NCBI GenBank assembly: GCA_012515985.1
Contig: JAAYXJ010000010.1
Coordinates: 1 to 33,333, forward strand
From: Gammaproteobacteria bacterium
Lineage (GTDB): Bacteria; Pseudomonadota; Gammaproteobacteria; Xanthomonadales; Xanthomonadaceae
Direction: 5' to 3'
Length of the DNA stretch: 33,333 nt
A program made the position numbers and the translations under genes. The notes beneath the pieces are model-generated. The model did not search any database. It saw only the letters and a list, made by a program, of their open reading frames with translations, and was not told the origin of the DNA. Below, piece by piece: positions 22,101-33,333 of the stretch. Each line of letters begins with the position of its first letter. Position 1 is the first letter of the stretch.

Positions 22101-23003
22101 TCAGCTCGCGCCCTGCCGCTCCCCGTCCTGCGGGCCGCCGGCATGCTGCGCCACCAGTTCCCGCACCCACGCGGCGGGCTCCGGGCGTCCGCCGGTATCG
22201 AGCACGAACTCCTGGCCCTTGGGCACGCTGCGCAGCAGGCAGCGACCCGGCTCCGAACTCCAGCGGCCCGGATTGGCGTGATAGGTCAGCGGTGCCAGCC
22301 CCGTCGCCGGATGGAACCATTCCGGAAGTGCCCACACGCTGCGGCTGGCGCCCGCGGCCGTCAGCCGCAGGCCTTCGGCATAGCGCGGGAATACGCCGCC
22401 GCCGGCGTGACCCACGGCGAATGCCGAGCGTTCGCGACCCACGTACAGCACGTTGTCGGCGCCGCGGTAATGGCCGGGATTGGCGACATGGGGATGGTCG
22501 GCGATCCACGGATGCCGTCGCAGGCTCTCCGCCCGGCCGGACACGACCGGTAGCACCTCCGCCACCTCCAGCCAACCGTACAGAAGGTGCAGGTCCGGCG
22601 CCCCGGGCACGTAACGCCAGCGCCGCGCATGCCGCTCGACTTCCCGGAACCAGCCGAAGAACAGGAACACCGCCCCCGGCCCCACGCCCTGCCGGGCCAG
22701 GTGCGATTGCGCGGCACCGTTCTGGCCAAGCGCCGGCCGCCAGCCGGGCAGCCGCAGGTCGGCGCGGCGGTCCAGGTCCGGATCCATGTGCACGCGCGTG
22801 TGCCGCGAATGCCGGCCCCCAGACAGATCCCGCAGCAGGGGCCCCAGCGCCACTCCGGGGGCATTGAGATCGGCGAGGCGGAAGTCGTCCTGTGCTGCCG
22901 GGATCGGCAGCGGCAGCAGTCGTCCATCGGGCAGGATCGGGCTGGCCATGCCGCCATAGCCGGAGTCGAATCCCTTGCGCGAGAGCACCAGGCGGTGGAT
23001 CAC
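22101..23003 (-). CDS. Nmad3-like protein (nucleotide modification associated domain 3)
   Basis: (M)IHRLVLSRKGFDSGYGGMASPILPDGRLLPLPIP...RRADLRLPGWRPALGQNGAAQSHLARQGVGPGAVFLFFGWFREVERHARRWRYVPGAPDLHLLYGWLEVAEVLPV... matches my recollection of this family; GTG start 23003 preferred over 23060. Confidence 0.6.
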   Translation of the reverse strand: MIHRLVLSRKGFDSGYGGMASPILPDGRLLPLPIPAAQDDFRLADLNAPGVALGPLLRDLSGGRHSRHTRVHMDPDLDRRADLRLPGWRPALGQNGAAQSHLARQGVGPGAVFLFFGWFREVERHARRWRYVPGAPDLHLLYGWLEVAEVLPVVSGRAESLRRHPWIADHPHVANPGHYRGADNVLYVGRERSAFAVGHAGGGVFPRYAEGLRLTAAGASRSVWALPEWFHPATGLAPLTYHANPGRWSSEPGRCLLRSVPKGQEFVLDTGGRPEPAAWVRELVAQHAGGPQDGERQGAS

Positions 23004-23058
23004 GGTCGGCTCACCCGCCCTGCCCCAAGCTTGGCCCAGGTCCAAGCGGAGCGCTCCC

Positions 23059-23289
23059 ATGCCCTACGACAGCATCAGCGACCTGCCCGAAGCGGTGCGC
23101 GACAACGTCCCCAAGCACGGCCAGGAGATCTACAAGGAGGCGTACAACAGCGCCTGGGACCAGTACAAGGATCCCGATGACCGCCGCGGCGACGCCTCGC
23201 GCGAGGAGGTCGCCCACCGCGTCGCCTGGTCGGCGGTCAAGGAGAAATACGAGAAGGGCGACGACGACAAGTGGCACGCCAAGAAATAG
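23059..23289 (+). CDS. ChaB family protein
   Basis: MPYDSISDLPEAVRDNVPKHGQEIYKEAYNSAWDQYKDPDDRRGDASREEVAHRVAWSAVKEKYEKG. Confidence 0.88.
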   Translation: MPYDSISDLPEAVRDNVPKHGQEIYKEAYNSAWDQYKDPDDRRGDASREEVAHRVAWSAVKEKYEKGDDDKWHAKK

Positions 23290-23317
23290 CGCCGGGCGGG
23301 CTTCCGCCCCCCCGGAG

Positions 23318-24682
<1,365 letters not shown>

Positions 24683-24802
24683 TCACCCGGCCCCCGCCAG
24701 TGGGCTCGCCCCCGCGCCACCATCACTTGCCGCGCAGCGAGAGGGGTCGGCGGGCCAGCCCGCGAAACGACCGGACCGAGCGCGCTGCTCATCAACCGGC
24801 CG

Positions 24803-24997
24803 CTATCCGCCCCCGTTCCTGACAAGGTACAGGGCGACCAGTCCGATCCCCAGCACCACCCCGCCGATGATCCTGATCTGCCGCTCGGGCAGCATCATGA
24901 TCTGCGCCGCCGCGCGCTTCCAGCCGCCCGGGGCCACGAACAACAACAGCCCCTCAAGCACTGCCACCAGGCACAGCGCGACCCACAGGTCACTCAT
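24803..24997 (-). CDS. DUF2065 (YjeT-like) small membrane protein
   Basis: MSDLWVALCLVAVLEGLLLFVAPGGWKRAAAQIMMLPERQIRIIGGVVLGIGLVALYLVRNGGG, located after hflC. Confidence 0.9.
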   Translation of the reverse strand: MSDLWVALCLVAVLEGLLLFVAPGGWKRAAAQIMMLPERQIRIIGGVVLGIGLVALYLVRNGGG

Positions 24998-25860
24998 CTG
25001 TCGCTGCGCAGGTACTGCAGGAACGGATCATTGCGCTCGAGCACGATCACCGCCTGCCCGTCCTCGAACGCGGTCCGGTACGCCTCAAGGCTGCGCTGGA
25101 ACGCGTAGAACGCCGGATCCCGGCTGGCGGCCTCGCCGTAGATGCGCGTCGCCTCCGCATCGCCCTCGCCTCGCAGGGTCTGGGCGTCACGCTCGGCCTC
25201 GGCCAGGATCACCGCCTGGTCGCGGTCCGCCTGTGCACGGATCTGGCGCGCCTGCTCCTCGCCCTCGGCGCGCAGCCTGGCCGCCACCTGCTTGCGCTCG
25301 GCGCGCATGCGGTTGTAGACCTGATTGATCACGTCGCTGTCGGTGGGCAGGTCGATGCGCTTGAGGCGGATGTCGATGACCTGCATGCCGAGCGTGGCCG
25401 CGCCGTCATTGATCGAGGACAGCTGCTTGGCGATCACGTCCGAGCGGTCGCCGGACACCAGCTGGGTCAGGGTGCGGGCGTTGATCTCATTGCGCAGGGA
25501 ATCCTTGATGATCGGCGCCAGGCGGTCTTCGGCCACGGCCATGTCACCGGCGGTGGCGCGGTAGAAGTCCGCCACGTCGGAGATGTAGCCGATGGCCACG
25601 AAGTCCACCTCCACGTCCTTGCGTTCCGAGGTCAGGTAACGCTCGGGCGAGAAGTCCACCGCATTGAAGCGGCGGTCGAACACCTGGGCGTTCTGGATCA
25701 GCGGGATCTTGAAGTGCAGGCCGGGACCGACGTCGGTGCGCACCACCCGGCCGAGCTGCAGCACCAGCCCAACCTGGCCCTCGCGCACGATGTACATCGA
25801 GCCCATCAGCCCGATCACCACCAGCACGGCCAGGACCGGAATCATCGCCTTCAACCTCAT
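24994..25860 (-). CDS. hflC: HflC, SPFH-domain protease modulator
   Basis: MYIVREGQVGLVLQLGRVVRTDVGPGLHFKIPLIQNAQVFDRR..., adjacent to hflK. Confidence 0.96.
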   Translation of the reverse strand: MRLKAMIPVLAVLVVIGLMGSMYIVREGQVGLVLQLGRVVRTDVGPGLHFKIPLIQNAQVFDRRFNAVDFSPERYLTSERKDVEVDFVAIGYISDVADFYRATAGDMAVAEDRLAPIIKDSLRNEINARTLTQLVSGDRSDVIAKQLSSINDGAATLGMQVIDIRLKRIDLPTDSDVINQVYNRMRAERKQVAARLRAEGEEQARQIRAQADRDQAVILAEAERDAQTLRGEGDAEATRIYGEAASRDPAFYAFQRSLEAYRTAFEDGQAVIVLERNDPFLQYLRSDR

Positions 25861-26990
25861 CGCTGGCCTCCTTCACGCGGCGGGCGCGGCAGCCGCTGGC
25901 CCGTCGACGGTTGTTCGGAACTGCTTGCGCCGGCGCCGGAGTCCGGCATTTCCACCGGCACGATCGGCGGCGACGAACCGGTGCGCGGCTGGCCCTGGCC
26001 ATCAGCCATGGGAACGTAGATCAGCTGGCGCCCGTCACCCCCCACCACCGTGCGGTTGTCGGCGAGGACCTCCTGCACGGTCTCCAGCCACAGGCGCTTG
26101 CGCGTGACGTCGGCGGCATTGCGGTATTCGTCGAGCAGCAGCGAGAAGCGGGTCGCGTCACCGGTGGCGCGGGCGATGGCTGCGGTCTTGTAACCCTCGG
26201 CCACGGTCCGGGTGCGCGCGGCTTCACCTCGCGCCTCCGGCACGATCCGGGCGGCGTAGGCGCGGGCCTCGTTGATCAGGCTCTCCTGGACCTGCTGGGC
26301 GCTGTTGACCTCGTCGAAGGCCGGCTTCACCTGGTCCGGCGGACGCGCGTCCTGCAGGTTGAGTTCGGTGACGATCAGGCCGGTGCGGTAGATGTCGAGC
26401 GAATCCTGCAGCTGCTTGGCGGCCACTGCCGACAGCGGGCCGCGGGCACCAAGCACGGTGTCAAGATCGGCGCGTCCGACCTGCTCGCGCACCACGCCCT
26501 GGGCCACCTGTTCCAGCACCCGCACCGCGTCCCGGGTCCCGAACAGGAACAGCTCCGGATCGCCGACCCGGTACTGCACGTTCAGCGAAACGACCACGAT
26601 GTTCTCGTCGCGGGTGAGCACCGGGACGGTGTTGGTGAAAGTGCGGATGCCCGTGGAATCGACCTTGATCACCCGCTCCGCCGGCCAGGGCAGCTTGAAG
26701 TTGGGGCCCGGCTGCATGATCCGGACCGCCTGGCCGAAGCGCAGCACGACCCCGCGTTCGCGTTCGCCAACCAGCACGAAGGACGTCAGCACCAGCCACG
26801 CGGCCAGCGCGATCACCACCCATCGCAGCGGGTTGCCCCCGCCGCCGGAACCGCCGAACAGATTGCGCAGCCGGGCGACCACGTCGTCGAACCCGCCGCC
26901 GCCGGAAGGCCGCCACGGGCTGTTGCCGTCGCCGCCGGATCCGCCGCCTCGGCCGCCGCGGTTGTTGTTGCCGGGAATGTTCCAGGGCAT
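25857..26990 (-). CDS. hflK: HflK, SPFH-domain protease modulator
   Basis: MPWNIPGNNNRGGRGGGSGGDGNSPW Gly-rich N-terminus, TM segment, VGERERGVVLRFGQ; start at 26990. Confidence 0.96.
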   Translation of the reverse strand: MPWNIPGNNNRGGRGGGSGGDGNSPWRPSGGGGFDDVVARLRNLFGGSGGGGNPLRWVVIALAAWLVLTSFVLVGERERGVVLRFGQAVRIMQPGPNFKLPWPAERVIKVDSTGIRTFTNTVPVLTRDENIVVVSLNVQYRVGDPELFLFGTRDAVRVLEQVAQGVVREQVGRADLDTVLGARGPLSAVAAKQLQDSLDIYRTGLIVTELNLQDARPPDQVKPAFDEVNSAQQVQESLINEARAYAARIVPEARGEAARTRTVAEGYKTAAIARATGDATRFSLLLDEYRNAADVTRKRLWLETVQEVLADNRTVVGGDGRQLIYVPMADGQGQPRTGSSPPIVPVEMPDSGAGASSSEQPSTGQRLPRPPREGGQR

Positions 26991-27109
26991 GCCTGCTCCA
27001 GTCTTTGGATTCACCGGCGCGGCCGGACCGGCCGCGCGGGGACGCACATTCTACAAGGAGTTTCCCACCGCGCCCGCTCCGTCGGAGGGGCAGACAAAAC
27101 GGGGGCGCT

Positions 27110-28417
27110 TCAACCCGCCGACAGCAGCTCGCGCAGGGGACTTCCCTCGGGCCCGGCGGCCAGGCGCGCCGCATCCCCGTGGGGAAGGTCGATCCGCAGG
27201 TGCCAGCCGTGCTCATCGTGGCTTTCCTCGCGCACCGCGTCGAGCTCATGCAGGCGCGCGCGCAGGCGGCCGGCGGACGATGGAAGCTCGAGCTCCCCGG
27301 TGACCCGCCTCAGCCCCAGGCTCCCTGCGAGGGCTTCGCGCAGCAGATCCAGCCCGTCCCCGTCGCGAGCGGAAATCCACACCCGCTCGCGCTGGGGCTG
27401 GCCATTGCCGGCGGCCCCGTGCGGCTGGTCGTGGCGCGGGGCGGCACCCTCGATCCTGTCGATCTTGTTGAACACCAGCAGCTGCGGGATATCCCCGGCG
27501 CCGATTTCCTCCAGCACCGCGTCCACCTGGGCGATCCGTTCGTCGCGCAGCGGGTCTGCGGCATCCACCAGGTGCAGCAGCAGGTCGGCGTCGCGCGCTT
27601 CGGCCAGCGTGGAGCGGAATGCGGCCACCAGCTCATGGGGCAGGTCGCGCACGAAGCCGACCGTGTCGGCCAGGATCACGCTGCCGCCGGGCAGTTCAAG
27701 CTTGCGCACGGTTGGATCCAGGGTGGCGAACAACTTGTCCGCCGCGTAGGCCCCGGCCCCGGTGAGCGCATTGAACAGGGTCGACTTGCCGGCGTTGGTG
27801 TAACCCACCAGTGCCACCCGCGGCAGTTCGCTGCGCACCCGGGCACGGCGCATCTGGCCGCGCTGCACCTCCACCTTTTCCAGCCGCTTCTGCAGCTGGT
27901 CCACCCGCTTCTGCAGCAGCCGGCGGTCGGTTTCGAGCTGGGTCTCACCCGGACCCCGCAGGCCGATTGCGCCGCCGCGCTGGCTGTCCAGGTGGGTCCA
28001 GCCGCGCACCAGCCGGGTGGCCATGTGCCGCAGCTGGGCCAGCTCGACCTGCAGCTTGCCCTCGTGGCTGCGCGCACGCTGGGCGAAGATGTCCAGGATC
28101 AGCCCGGTGCGATCCACCACCCGGCGTTCCAGCGCCTTCTCCAGGTTGCGCTCCTGCACCGGGCTGAGCGGATGGTTGACCAGGACCAGATCCGCGCCGG
28201 TGGCATCGGCCGCGGCGCGCACTTCCTCAAGTTTCCCGCTGCCGACAAGGGTCGCGGGGTTGGGGCGGTCCAGGCGGGCGGTGACCACCGCCGCCACCGA
28301 CGCGCCGGCGGAGCGCGCCAGCTCGGAGAATTCCTCCAGCGCGTCCTCGTCGGGCGCTCCTGCGGCGTGGGGTTGGATCAGCAGGGCGTGCTCGCCCTTT
28401 TGGCTGCGTTCGAACAA
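27110..28417 (-). CDS. hflX: GTPase HflX
   Basis: GGAIGLRGPGETQLETDRRLL, VALVGYTNAGKSTLFNALTG, ADTVGFVRDLPHELVAAFRSTLAEA. Confidence 0.97.
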   Translation of the reverse strand: MFERSQKGEHALLIQPHAAGAPDEDALEEFSELARSAGASVAAVVTARLDRPNPATLVGSGKLEEVRAAADATGADLVLVNHPLSPVQERNLEKALERRVVDRTGLILDIFAQRARSHEGKLQVELAQLRHMATRLVRGWTHLDSQRGGAIGLRGPGETQLETDRRLLQKRVDQLQKRLEKVEVQRGQMRRARVRSELPRVALVGYTNAGKSTLFNALTGAGAYAADKLFATLDPTVRKLELPGGSVILADTVGFVRDLPHELVAAFRSTLAEARDADLLLHLVDAADPLRDERIAQVDAVLEEIGAGDIPQLLVFNKIDRIEGAAPRHDQPHGAAGNGQPQRERVWISARDGDGLDLLREALAGSLGLRRVTGELELPSSAGRLRARLHELDAVREESHDEHGWHLRIDLPHGDAARLAAGPEGSPLRELLSAG

Positions 28418-28514
28418 GCGGCGGGCGCTCCTTGGGGTGTGTCCCCATCACATGAGGCCAGCGCGACGTGATGTCAAGCCGCCGCCACCCCGCAACGCCC
28501 TGCCGGAACGCCGT

Positions 28515-28802
28515 TCAGTCTTCGCTGCGCCCGGGCACCGGCTCCGGGGTGCCGGCTTCGCCCGCTGCCTGCACGTGGCCCCCGCCCGGCCCCACCCTGA
28601 CGTTGCGGGCCGGTACGACGGTGGAGATCGCGTGCTTGTACACCATCTGGCTGACGGTATTGCGCAGCAGGACCACGAACTGGTCGAACGACTCGATGGT
28701 GCCCTGCAATTTGATGCCGTTGACGAGATAGATCGAAACCGGAACGCGCTCGCGGCGAAGGGCGTTCAGGAAAGGGTCCTGCAAGGACTGTCCCTTGGAC
28801 AT
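28515..28802 (-). CDS. hfq: RNA chaperone Hfq
   Basis: [64 protein letters not shown]. Confidence 0.98.
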   Translation of the reverse strand: MSKGQSLQDPFLNALRRERVPVSIYLVNGIKLQGTIESFDQFVVLLRNTVSQMVYKHAISTVVPARNVRVGPGGGHVQAAGEAGTPEPVPGRSED

Positions 28803-28947
28803 GTATGTTCCCCAGCTTGGTTATTGTTGTGGCGGCTCCTCCGGCCGCGTCCGCCGCCCTGCATCCCCTGGCGGTGACGCGCCGATGGTACACAAACAAT
28901 GCGCGCCGGCAGTCCCGGCGCACCGGATCCGAGGCCCCTGCCGCGGT

Positions 28948-29916
28948 TCAGGGCGCCACGACCCCAGGTTTGCCGAGGAACAGGCCGATGGCATCGTCCA
29001 AGGCGCGCACGTCGTGCGCCGGGTCGAACCACCGCGCATCCAGTTCGCCCCGCAGCCAGGTCAGCTGGCGCTTGGCCAGCTGGCGGGTCGCGGCGATCGC
29101 CCGTTCAACGAAGACATCGGCCGAAGTGGCGCCATCAAAATGCTCCCACGCCTGCCGGTATCCCACCGCGCGCAGCGCGGGAAGATCCAGCGGCGCAGGG
29201 TGGTCGCGGAGGCGCGGCTGCGCGCGCAGCGCCTCCACCTCGGCCAGGAACCCGGCGCGCAGCATGGCATCGAAGCGCCGGGCGATCCGCCCGTGCAGCA
29301 CCGCCCGGTCTGCCGGCGCCAGCACCAGCTTGAGCACCCGGTATGGCAGTCGCCGCGGCGCCTCTCGCTGCAGTGCGCTGATCGGGCGACCGGTCAGCCG
29401 GTAGACCTCCAGCGCCCGCTGGATCCGCTGCACATCCGTGGCGTGGATGCGCCGGGCGGCTTCGGGGTCCACCTGCGCCAGGTCCGCATGCAGCGCGGCC
29501 CAGCCCCGGTGGCCGGCCTCGTGCGCCAGCTGCGCGCGGACATCGGGGTCGGCCGCCGGCATCGCCGAAAGGCCGCGCAGCAGCGCCTGGAAATACAGGC
29601 CGGTGCCCCCGGCGAGGATCGGCAGCCGTCCCCTGGCGGCAATGGCGTCCAGCGCCGCGCGCGCGTCGGCCGCGAACTCGGCCGCGGAATAGGGCTCCCA
29701 GGGATCGCGGACGTCGATCAGGTGGTGTGGGACGCCTCTGCGCTCTTCCAGCGCCGGCTTGGCCGCGCCGATGTCCAGCCCGCGGTACACCAGCGCGGAA
29801 TCAACGCTGATGATCTCCCCGTCCAGCGCGCGCGCGCACTCCACAGCGAAGGCGGTCTTGCCCGACGCGGTCGGGCCCATGATCGCGATGACCGGCGGCC
29901 GGGAATCAATGGACAT
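28948..29916 (-). CDS. miaA: tRNA dimethylallyltransferase
   Basis: [63 protein letters not shown]. Confidence 0.97.
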   Translation of the reverse strand: MSIDSRPPVIAIMGPTASGKTAFAVECARALDGEIISVDSALVYRGLDIGAAKPALEERRGVPHHLIDVRDPWEPYSAAEFAADARAALDAIAARGRLPILAGGTGLYFQALLRGLSAMPAADPDVRAQLAHEAGHRGWAALHADLAQVDPEAARRIHATDVQRIQRALEVYRLTGRPISALQREAPRRLPYRVLKLVLAPADRAVLHGRIARRFDAMLRAGFLAEVEALRAQPRLRDHPAPLDLPALRAVGYRQAWEHFDGATSADVFVERAIAATRQLAKRQLTWLRGELDARWFDPAHDVRALDDAIGLFLGKPGVVAP

Positions 29917-29948
29917 CCCCGGATTATCGGCCAGCGGCGGTCATGGCA

Positions 29949-31454
29949 TCAGTAACCCGTCTCCCGCAGCGACAGGCGCACCTGCTCATGGGTGCCCTGG
30001 ATTTCCCCGTCGGGCTCCCTGCCCAGCAGGCTGACCACGACGATCGCCAGGGTGGCCGCGATAAAGCCCGGCACCATTTCATACAGGGCGAACCCGAACT
30101 GCTCCACCACGATTTCCTTCCAGGCGATCACCACCACCGCGCCGGTCACCATCCCGGCCAGCGCACCGTTGCGGGTCATGCGCCCCCAGAACAACGACAG
30201 CACCAGCACCGGGCCGAAGGCCGAGCCGAAGCCCGCCCACGCATAGGCCACGAGGCCCAGCACCCGGCTGTCCGGATCACGCGCCAGCCACAGCGCCACC
30301 AGCGCAACCAGCAGCACGCTGGCGCGGCCCACCCATACCAGCTCGCGCTGGCTGGCGTCCTTGCGCAAGAACCCGCGGTAGAAGTCCTCCGAGAGCACGC
30401 TGGAACAGACGATCAGCTGGCTCGACAGCGTGCTCATCACTGCCGCCAGGATGGCCGACAGGATGATGCCCGCGATCCACGGGTTGAACAGCAGCTCCAC
30501 CGCGATGATGAACACCCGCTCCGGATTGGCCTCCACCGGCCCCGCCGCGTCCGCGTTGAGGGCGAAGTACGCGAGGCCGAAAAAGCCCACCGTCAGCGAT
30601 CCGACCATGCACAGGATCATCCAGCCCATGCCGATGCGGCGCGCCTTGGGGATCGACTGGATGCTTTCGGCCGCCATGAAGCGCGCCAGGATGTGCGGCT
30701 GCCCGCAGTAGCCCAGGCCCCATGCCAGGGCAGAGATGATGGCGACGATGCCGCCGGCGCCGATCCAGCTCAGCTTGGTCGGATCCAGCTCGCGCACGAC
30801 CTCCAGCGCGTCAACCGGCCCGCCGCTGTGCATCAGCACCAGCACCGGCGTGACGATGAGCGCGAACAGCATCATCGTGCCCTGCGCCACGTCGGTCCAA
30901 CTCACCGCCAGGAACCCGCCCACCAGGCTGTAGGCCACGGTCACGGCCGCGCCCCAGAAGATCGCCTGGGTGTAGCTCATGCCGAACACGCTCTCGAACA
31001 GCCGGCCGCCGGCGACCACGCCCGAGGCGCAATACACGGCGAAGAACACCAGGATCACCAGCGCCGACAGCACCCGCAGCACCTTGCTGGTGTCCTTGAA
31101 CCGGTTGGTCATGTAGTCCGGAAGGGTCAGCGCGTTGCCGGTGCGCTCGGTGTAGACCCGCAGGGGACCGGCCACGTAATGCCAGTTGAGCCAGGCGCCG
31201 GTGACCAGCCCGAGCCCGATCCAGGCCTCGGAAAGGCCGTTGAGGTACATCGCGCCCGGCAGGCCCATCATCAGCCAGCCGCTCATGTCCGAAGCACCCG
31301 CCGACAGTGCGGTGGTGGTGGGGCTCAGCCGGCGGCCGCCGAGGATGTAGTCGTCGAAGTTCCTGGTGGAACGCCAGGCGTAATAGCCGATCAACAGCAT
31401 TCCGGCCAGGTAGACGAGAAAGGTGACGATGAGCGGCGTGCTGGACTGGATCAT
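29949..31454 (-). CDS. putP: Sodium/proline symporter
   Basis: SSS family: DDYILGGRRLSPTTTALSAGASDMSGWLMMGLPGAMYLNGLSEAWIGLGLVTGAWLNW...SSQLIVCSSVLSEDFYRGF. Confidence 0.94.
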   Translation of the reverse strand: MIQSSTPLIVTFLVYLAGMLLIGYYAWRSTRNFDDYILGGRRLSPTTTALSAGASDMSGWLMMGLPGAMYLNGLSEAWIGLGLVTGAWLNWHYVAGPLRVYTERTGNALTLPDYMTNRFKDTSKVLRVLSALVILVFFAVYCASGVVAGGRLFESVFGMSYTQAIFWGAAVTVAYSLVGGFLAVSWTDVAQGTMMLFALIVTPVLVLMHSGGPVDALEVVRELDPTKLSWIGAGGIVAIISALAWGLGYCGQPHILARFMAAESIQSIPKARRIGMGWMILCMVGSLTVGFFGLAYFALNADAAGPVEANPERVFIIAVELLFNPWIAGIILSAILAAVMSTLSSQLIVCSSVLSEDFYRGFLRKDASQRELVWVGRASVLLVALVALWLARDPDSRVLGLVAYAWAGFGSAFGPVLVLSLFWGRMTRNGALAGMVTGAVVVIAWKEIVVEQFGFALYEMVPGFIAATLAIVVVSLLGREPDGEIQGTHEQVRLSLRETGY

Positions 31455-31555
31455 TGTTCCTCGCGATTTCAGCCGCGGGACGGCGGCAGCGACGGCGCAG
31501 CCTAACGCAGCTGGAACAGCGATGCAGCCCGGCGCGGGGGCCGGGGCGGACCGGG

Positions 31556-32455
31556 TCAGTCGTCTTCCGGCCAGCGGATCGCCGGGCCCGGCGCCCGCTT
31601 GCGCGGCAGCGATACCGACTCCACGGCCGCGAGCACCTTGAGCGAATCCACGGTCTGGGCCACGTCGTGCACCCGCAGGATCACGGCCCCGCGCTGGGCG
31701 GCCAGCAGGTGCGCGGCGACCGAACCCGCGGCGCGCTCGCGCGGGTGTTCGCGGCCGGTGATTTCACCAATGCTGCGCTTTCGGGAAAAGCCTGCCAGCA
31801 CCGGCACGCCGAGCTCTGCGAAACGCTCGAGCTGCGCCAGCAGGGCGAGGTTGTGCGCGGTGGTCTTGCCGAAGCCGAAGCCCGGGTCGGCGATAATCCT
31901 GCGCCTGTCGATCCCGGCCATCTCGGCGGCAAAGATGCGCTCAGCCAGGAACCGGTGCACCTCCCCGACCACATCGTCGTACTCCGGCGCGTCCTGCATG
32001 GAGCGCGGCTCGCCCAGCATGTGCATCAGCACCACCGGCACGCCCAGCTCCGCCGCCGTCTCCAGCGCGCCCTCGCGGCGAAGCGCGTAGACATCGTTGA
32101 TCATCCCCGCGCCCGCCTCGACGGCCGCGCGCATCACCTCCGGGCGCGAGGTGTCGATGCTCAGCGGCAGCCGGGTTTCGCGGGCCAGACGCTCGATGAC
32201 CGGGACCGTGCGCCGCAGCTCTTCCTCCAGCGCCACCTCTTCCGATCCCGGCCGGGTGGACTGCCCGCCGATGTCGAGGATGTCGGCGCCTTCGCCGGCC
32301 AGCGCCAATCCATGCGCGACCGCGGCGTCGTGGTCGAAGTGCGACCCGCCGTCGGAAAACGAATCCGGGGTCACGTTGACGATCCCCATCACCCGGGGGC
32401 GGTCGAGCGCCAGCGGGCGCCCGCCGCAGTCAAGCGTTGGGGTGGTGTCGAACAT
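31556..32455 (-). CDS. folP: Dihydropteroate synthase
   Basis: VMGIVNVTPDSFSDGGSHFDHDAAVAHGLALAGEGADILDIGGQSTRPGSEEV, DPGFGFGKT. Confidence 0.97.
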   Translation of the reverse strand: MFDTTPTLDCGGRPLALDRPRVMGIVNVTPDSFSDGGSHFDHDAAVAHGLALAGEGADILDIGGQSTRPGSEEVALEEELRRTVPVIERLARETRLPLSIDTSRPEVMRAAVEAGAGMINDVYALRREGALETAAELGVPVVLMHMLGEPRSMQDAPEYDDVVGEVHRFLAERIFAAEMAGIDRRRIIADPGFGFGKTTAHNLALLAQLERFAELGVPVLAGFSRKRSIGEITGREHPRERAAGSVAAHLLAAQRGAVILRVHDVAQTVDSLKVLAAVESVSLPRKRAPGPAIRWPEDD

Positions 32456-32470
32456 CGGCCGCGGCCGCGG

Positions 32471-33333
32471 TCAGGTCTGCTCGGCCGGCCCGCCGATCGG
32501 GATCGGCTTGCTGTCGCCGTCGCCGCCGTCACCGCCGCCATCGCGGCGCGACTTGTCCCAGCCCATGGGCGGCGGCGGATCGCGGCCTTCCATGATGGCG
32601 TCGATCTGCGGGACGTCGATGGTCTCGTACTCCAGCAGCAGCTTGGCCATCGCGTGCAGCTTGTCGATGTTCTCGGTGAGGATCTGGCGCGTGCGCTCGT
32701 AGGCGCGGTCGAGGATCCCGCGCACCACTTCGTCGATCTTGCGCGCGGTATCGTCCGAGACGTTCTTGTGCTGGGTGACCGAGCGGCCCAGGAACACCTC
32801 GTCCTCGTCCTCGCTGTAGGCGATGGGCCCCATCTCGTCGGACAGGCCCCACTTGGTGACCATGTTGCGGGCGATCTTGGTGGCGCGCTCGATGTCGTTG
32901 GAGGCACCGGTAGTGACCTTGTCCTCGCCGAAGATCAGCTCCTCGGCCACGCGCCCGCCATACAGCGAGCACAGCTGGGATTCGATCGCCACCCGGTTCA
33001 TCGAGTACTTGTCGCCTTCCGGCAAGTACATGGTCACGCCCAGGGCGCGGCCGCGCGGGATGATGGTGACCTTGTAGACGGGGTCGTGCTCGGGCACCAG
33101 GCGGCCGACGATGGCGTGGCCGGCCTCGTGGTAGGCGGTGAGCTCCTTCTCCTCCTCGCTCATGGCCATCGAGCGGCGCTCGGCGCCCATCAGGATCTTG
33201 TCGCGGGCGCGGTCGAAGTGGTCCATGCGCACCTCGCTCGCGTTCTCGCGGGCGGCGAACAGCGCCGCCTCGTTGACCAGGTTGGCCAGGTCCGCGCCGG
33301 AGAAGCCGGGCGTGCCGCGGGCCACGATCATCG
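32471..33333 (-). CDS. ftsH: ATP-dependent zinc metalloprotease FtsH, C-terminal part; 5' end outside the window
   Basis: [36 protein letters not shown] zinc motif, [28 protein letters not shown]. Confidence 0.98.
   Translation of the reverse strand, partial: MIVARGTPGFSGADLANLVNEAALFAARENASEVRMDHFDRARDKILMGAERRSMAMSEEEKELTAYHEAGHAIVGRLVPEHDPVYKVTIIPRGRALGVTMYLPEGDKYSMNRVAIESQLCSLYGGRVAEELIFGEDKVTTGASNDIERATKIARNMVTKWGLSDEMGPIAYSEDEDEVFLGRSVTQHKNVSDDTARKIDEVVRGILDRAYERTRQILTENIDKLHAMAKLLLEYETIDVPQIDAIMEGRDPPPPMGWDKSRRDGGGDGGDGDSKPIPIGGPAEQT

Noticed and set aside
29943-31505. 520 aa plus-strand ORF rich in His/Gln/Arg
   Set aside because: Antisense shadow of putP.

Overview
This is a 33.3 kb, high-GC, gene-dense bacterial chromosomal window. 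Gene content and order look Xanthomonadaceae/Lysobacteraceae-like (inference). Most of it is conserved housekeeping: murJ (partial), rpsT, obgE, rplU-rpmA, uvrA, nth, rlmJ, mfd, purA, hflC-hflK, hflX, hfq, miaA, putP, folP and ftsH (partial). I see no CRISPR array, prophage, transposase, rRNA or tRNA. Four accessory spots deserve a second look. (1) A Pho-regulated island at 12.75-14.35 kb has two good PhoB boxes, an OprP/O-type porin, and a deletion scar joining the 5' end of a GT4 glycosyltransferase to the 3' end of a PAP2 phosphatase, which reads in frame into rlmJ. (2) A four-gene cluster at 19.47-22.03 kb (acyl-CoA dehydrogenase-like, PIG-L-like, SAM methyltransferase, glycosyltransferase) has a PIG-L member lacking its catalytic N-terminal half. 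(3) A stand-alone protein at 22.1-23.0 kb resembles the nucleotide-modification-associated Nmad3 family and is divergent from a ChaB-like gene. (4) A ~310 bp block of two large nested inverted repeats splits the usual rplU-rpmA-obgE arrangement. All family calls come from reading the translations by eye; no database search was run.
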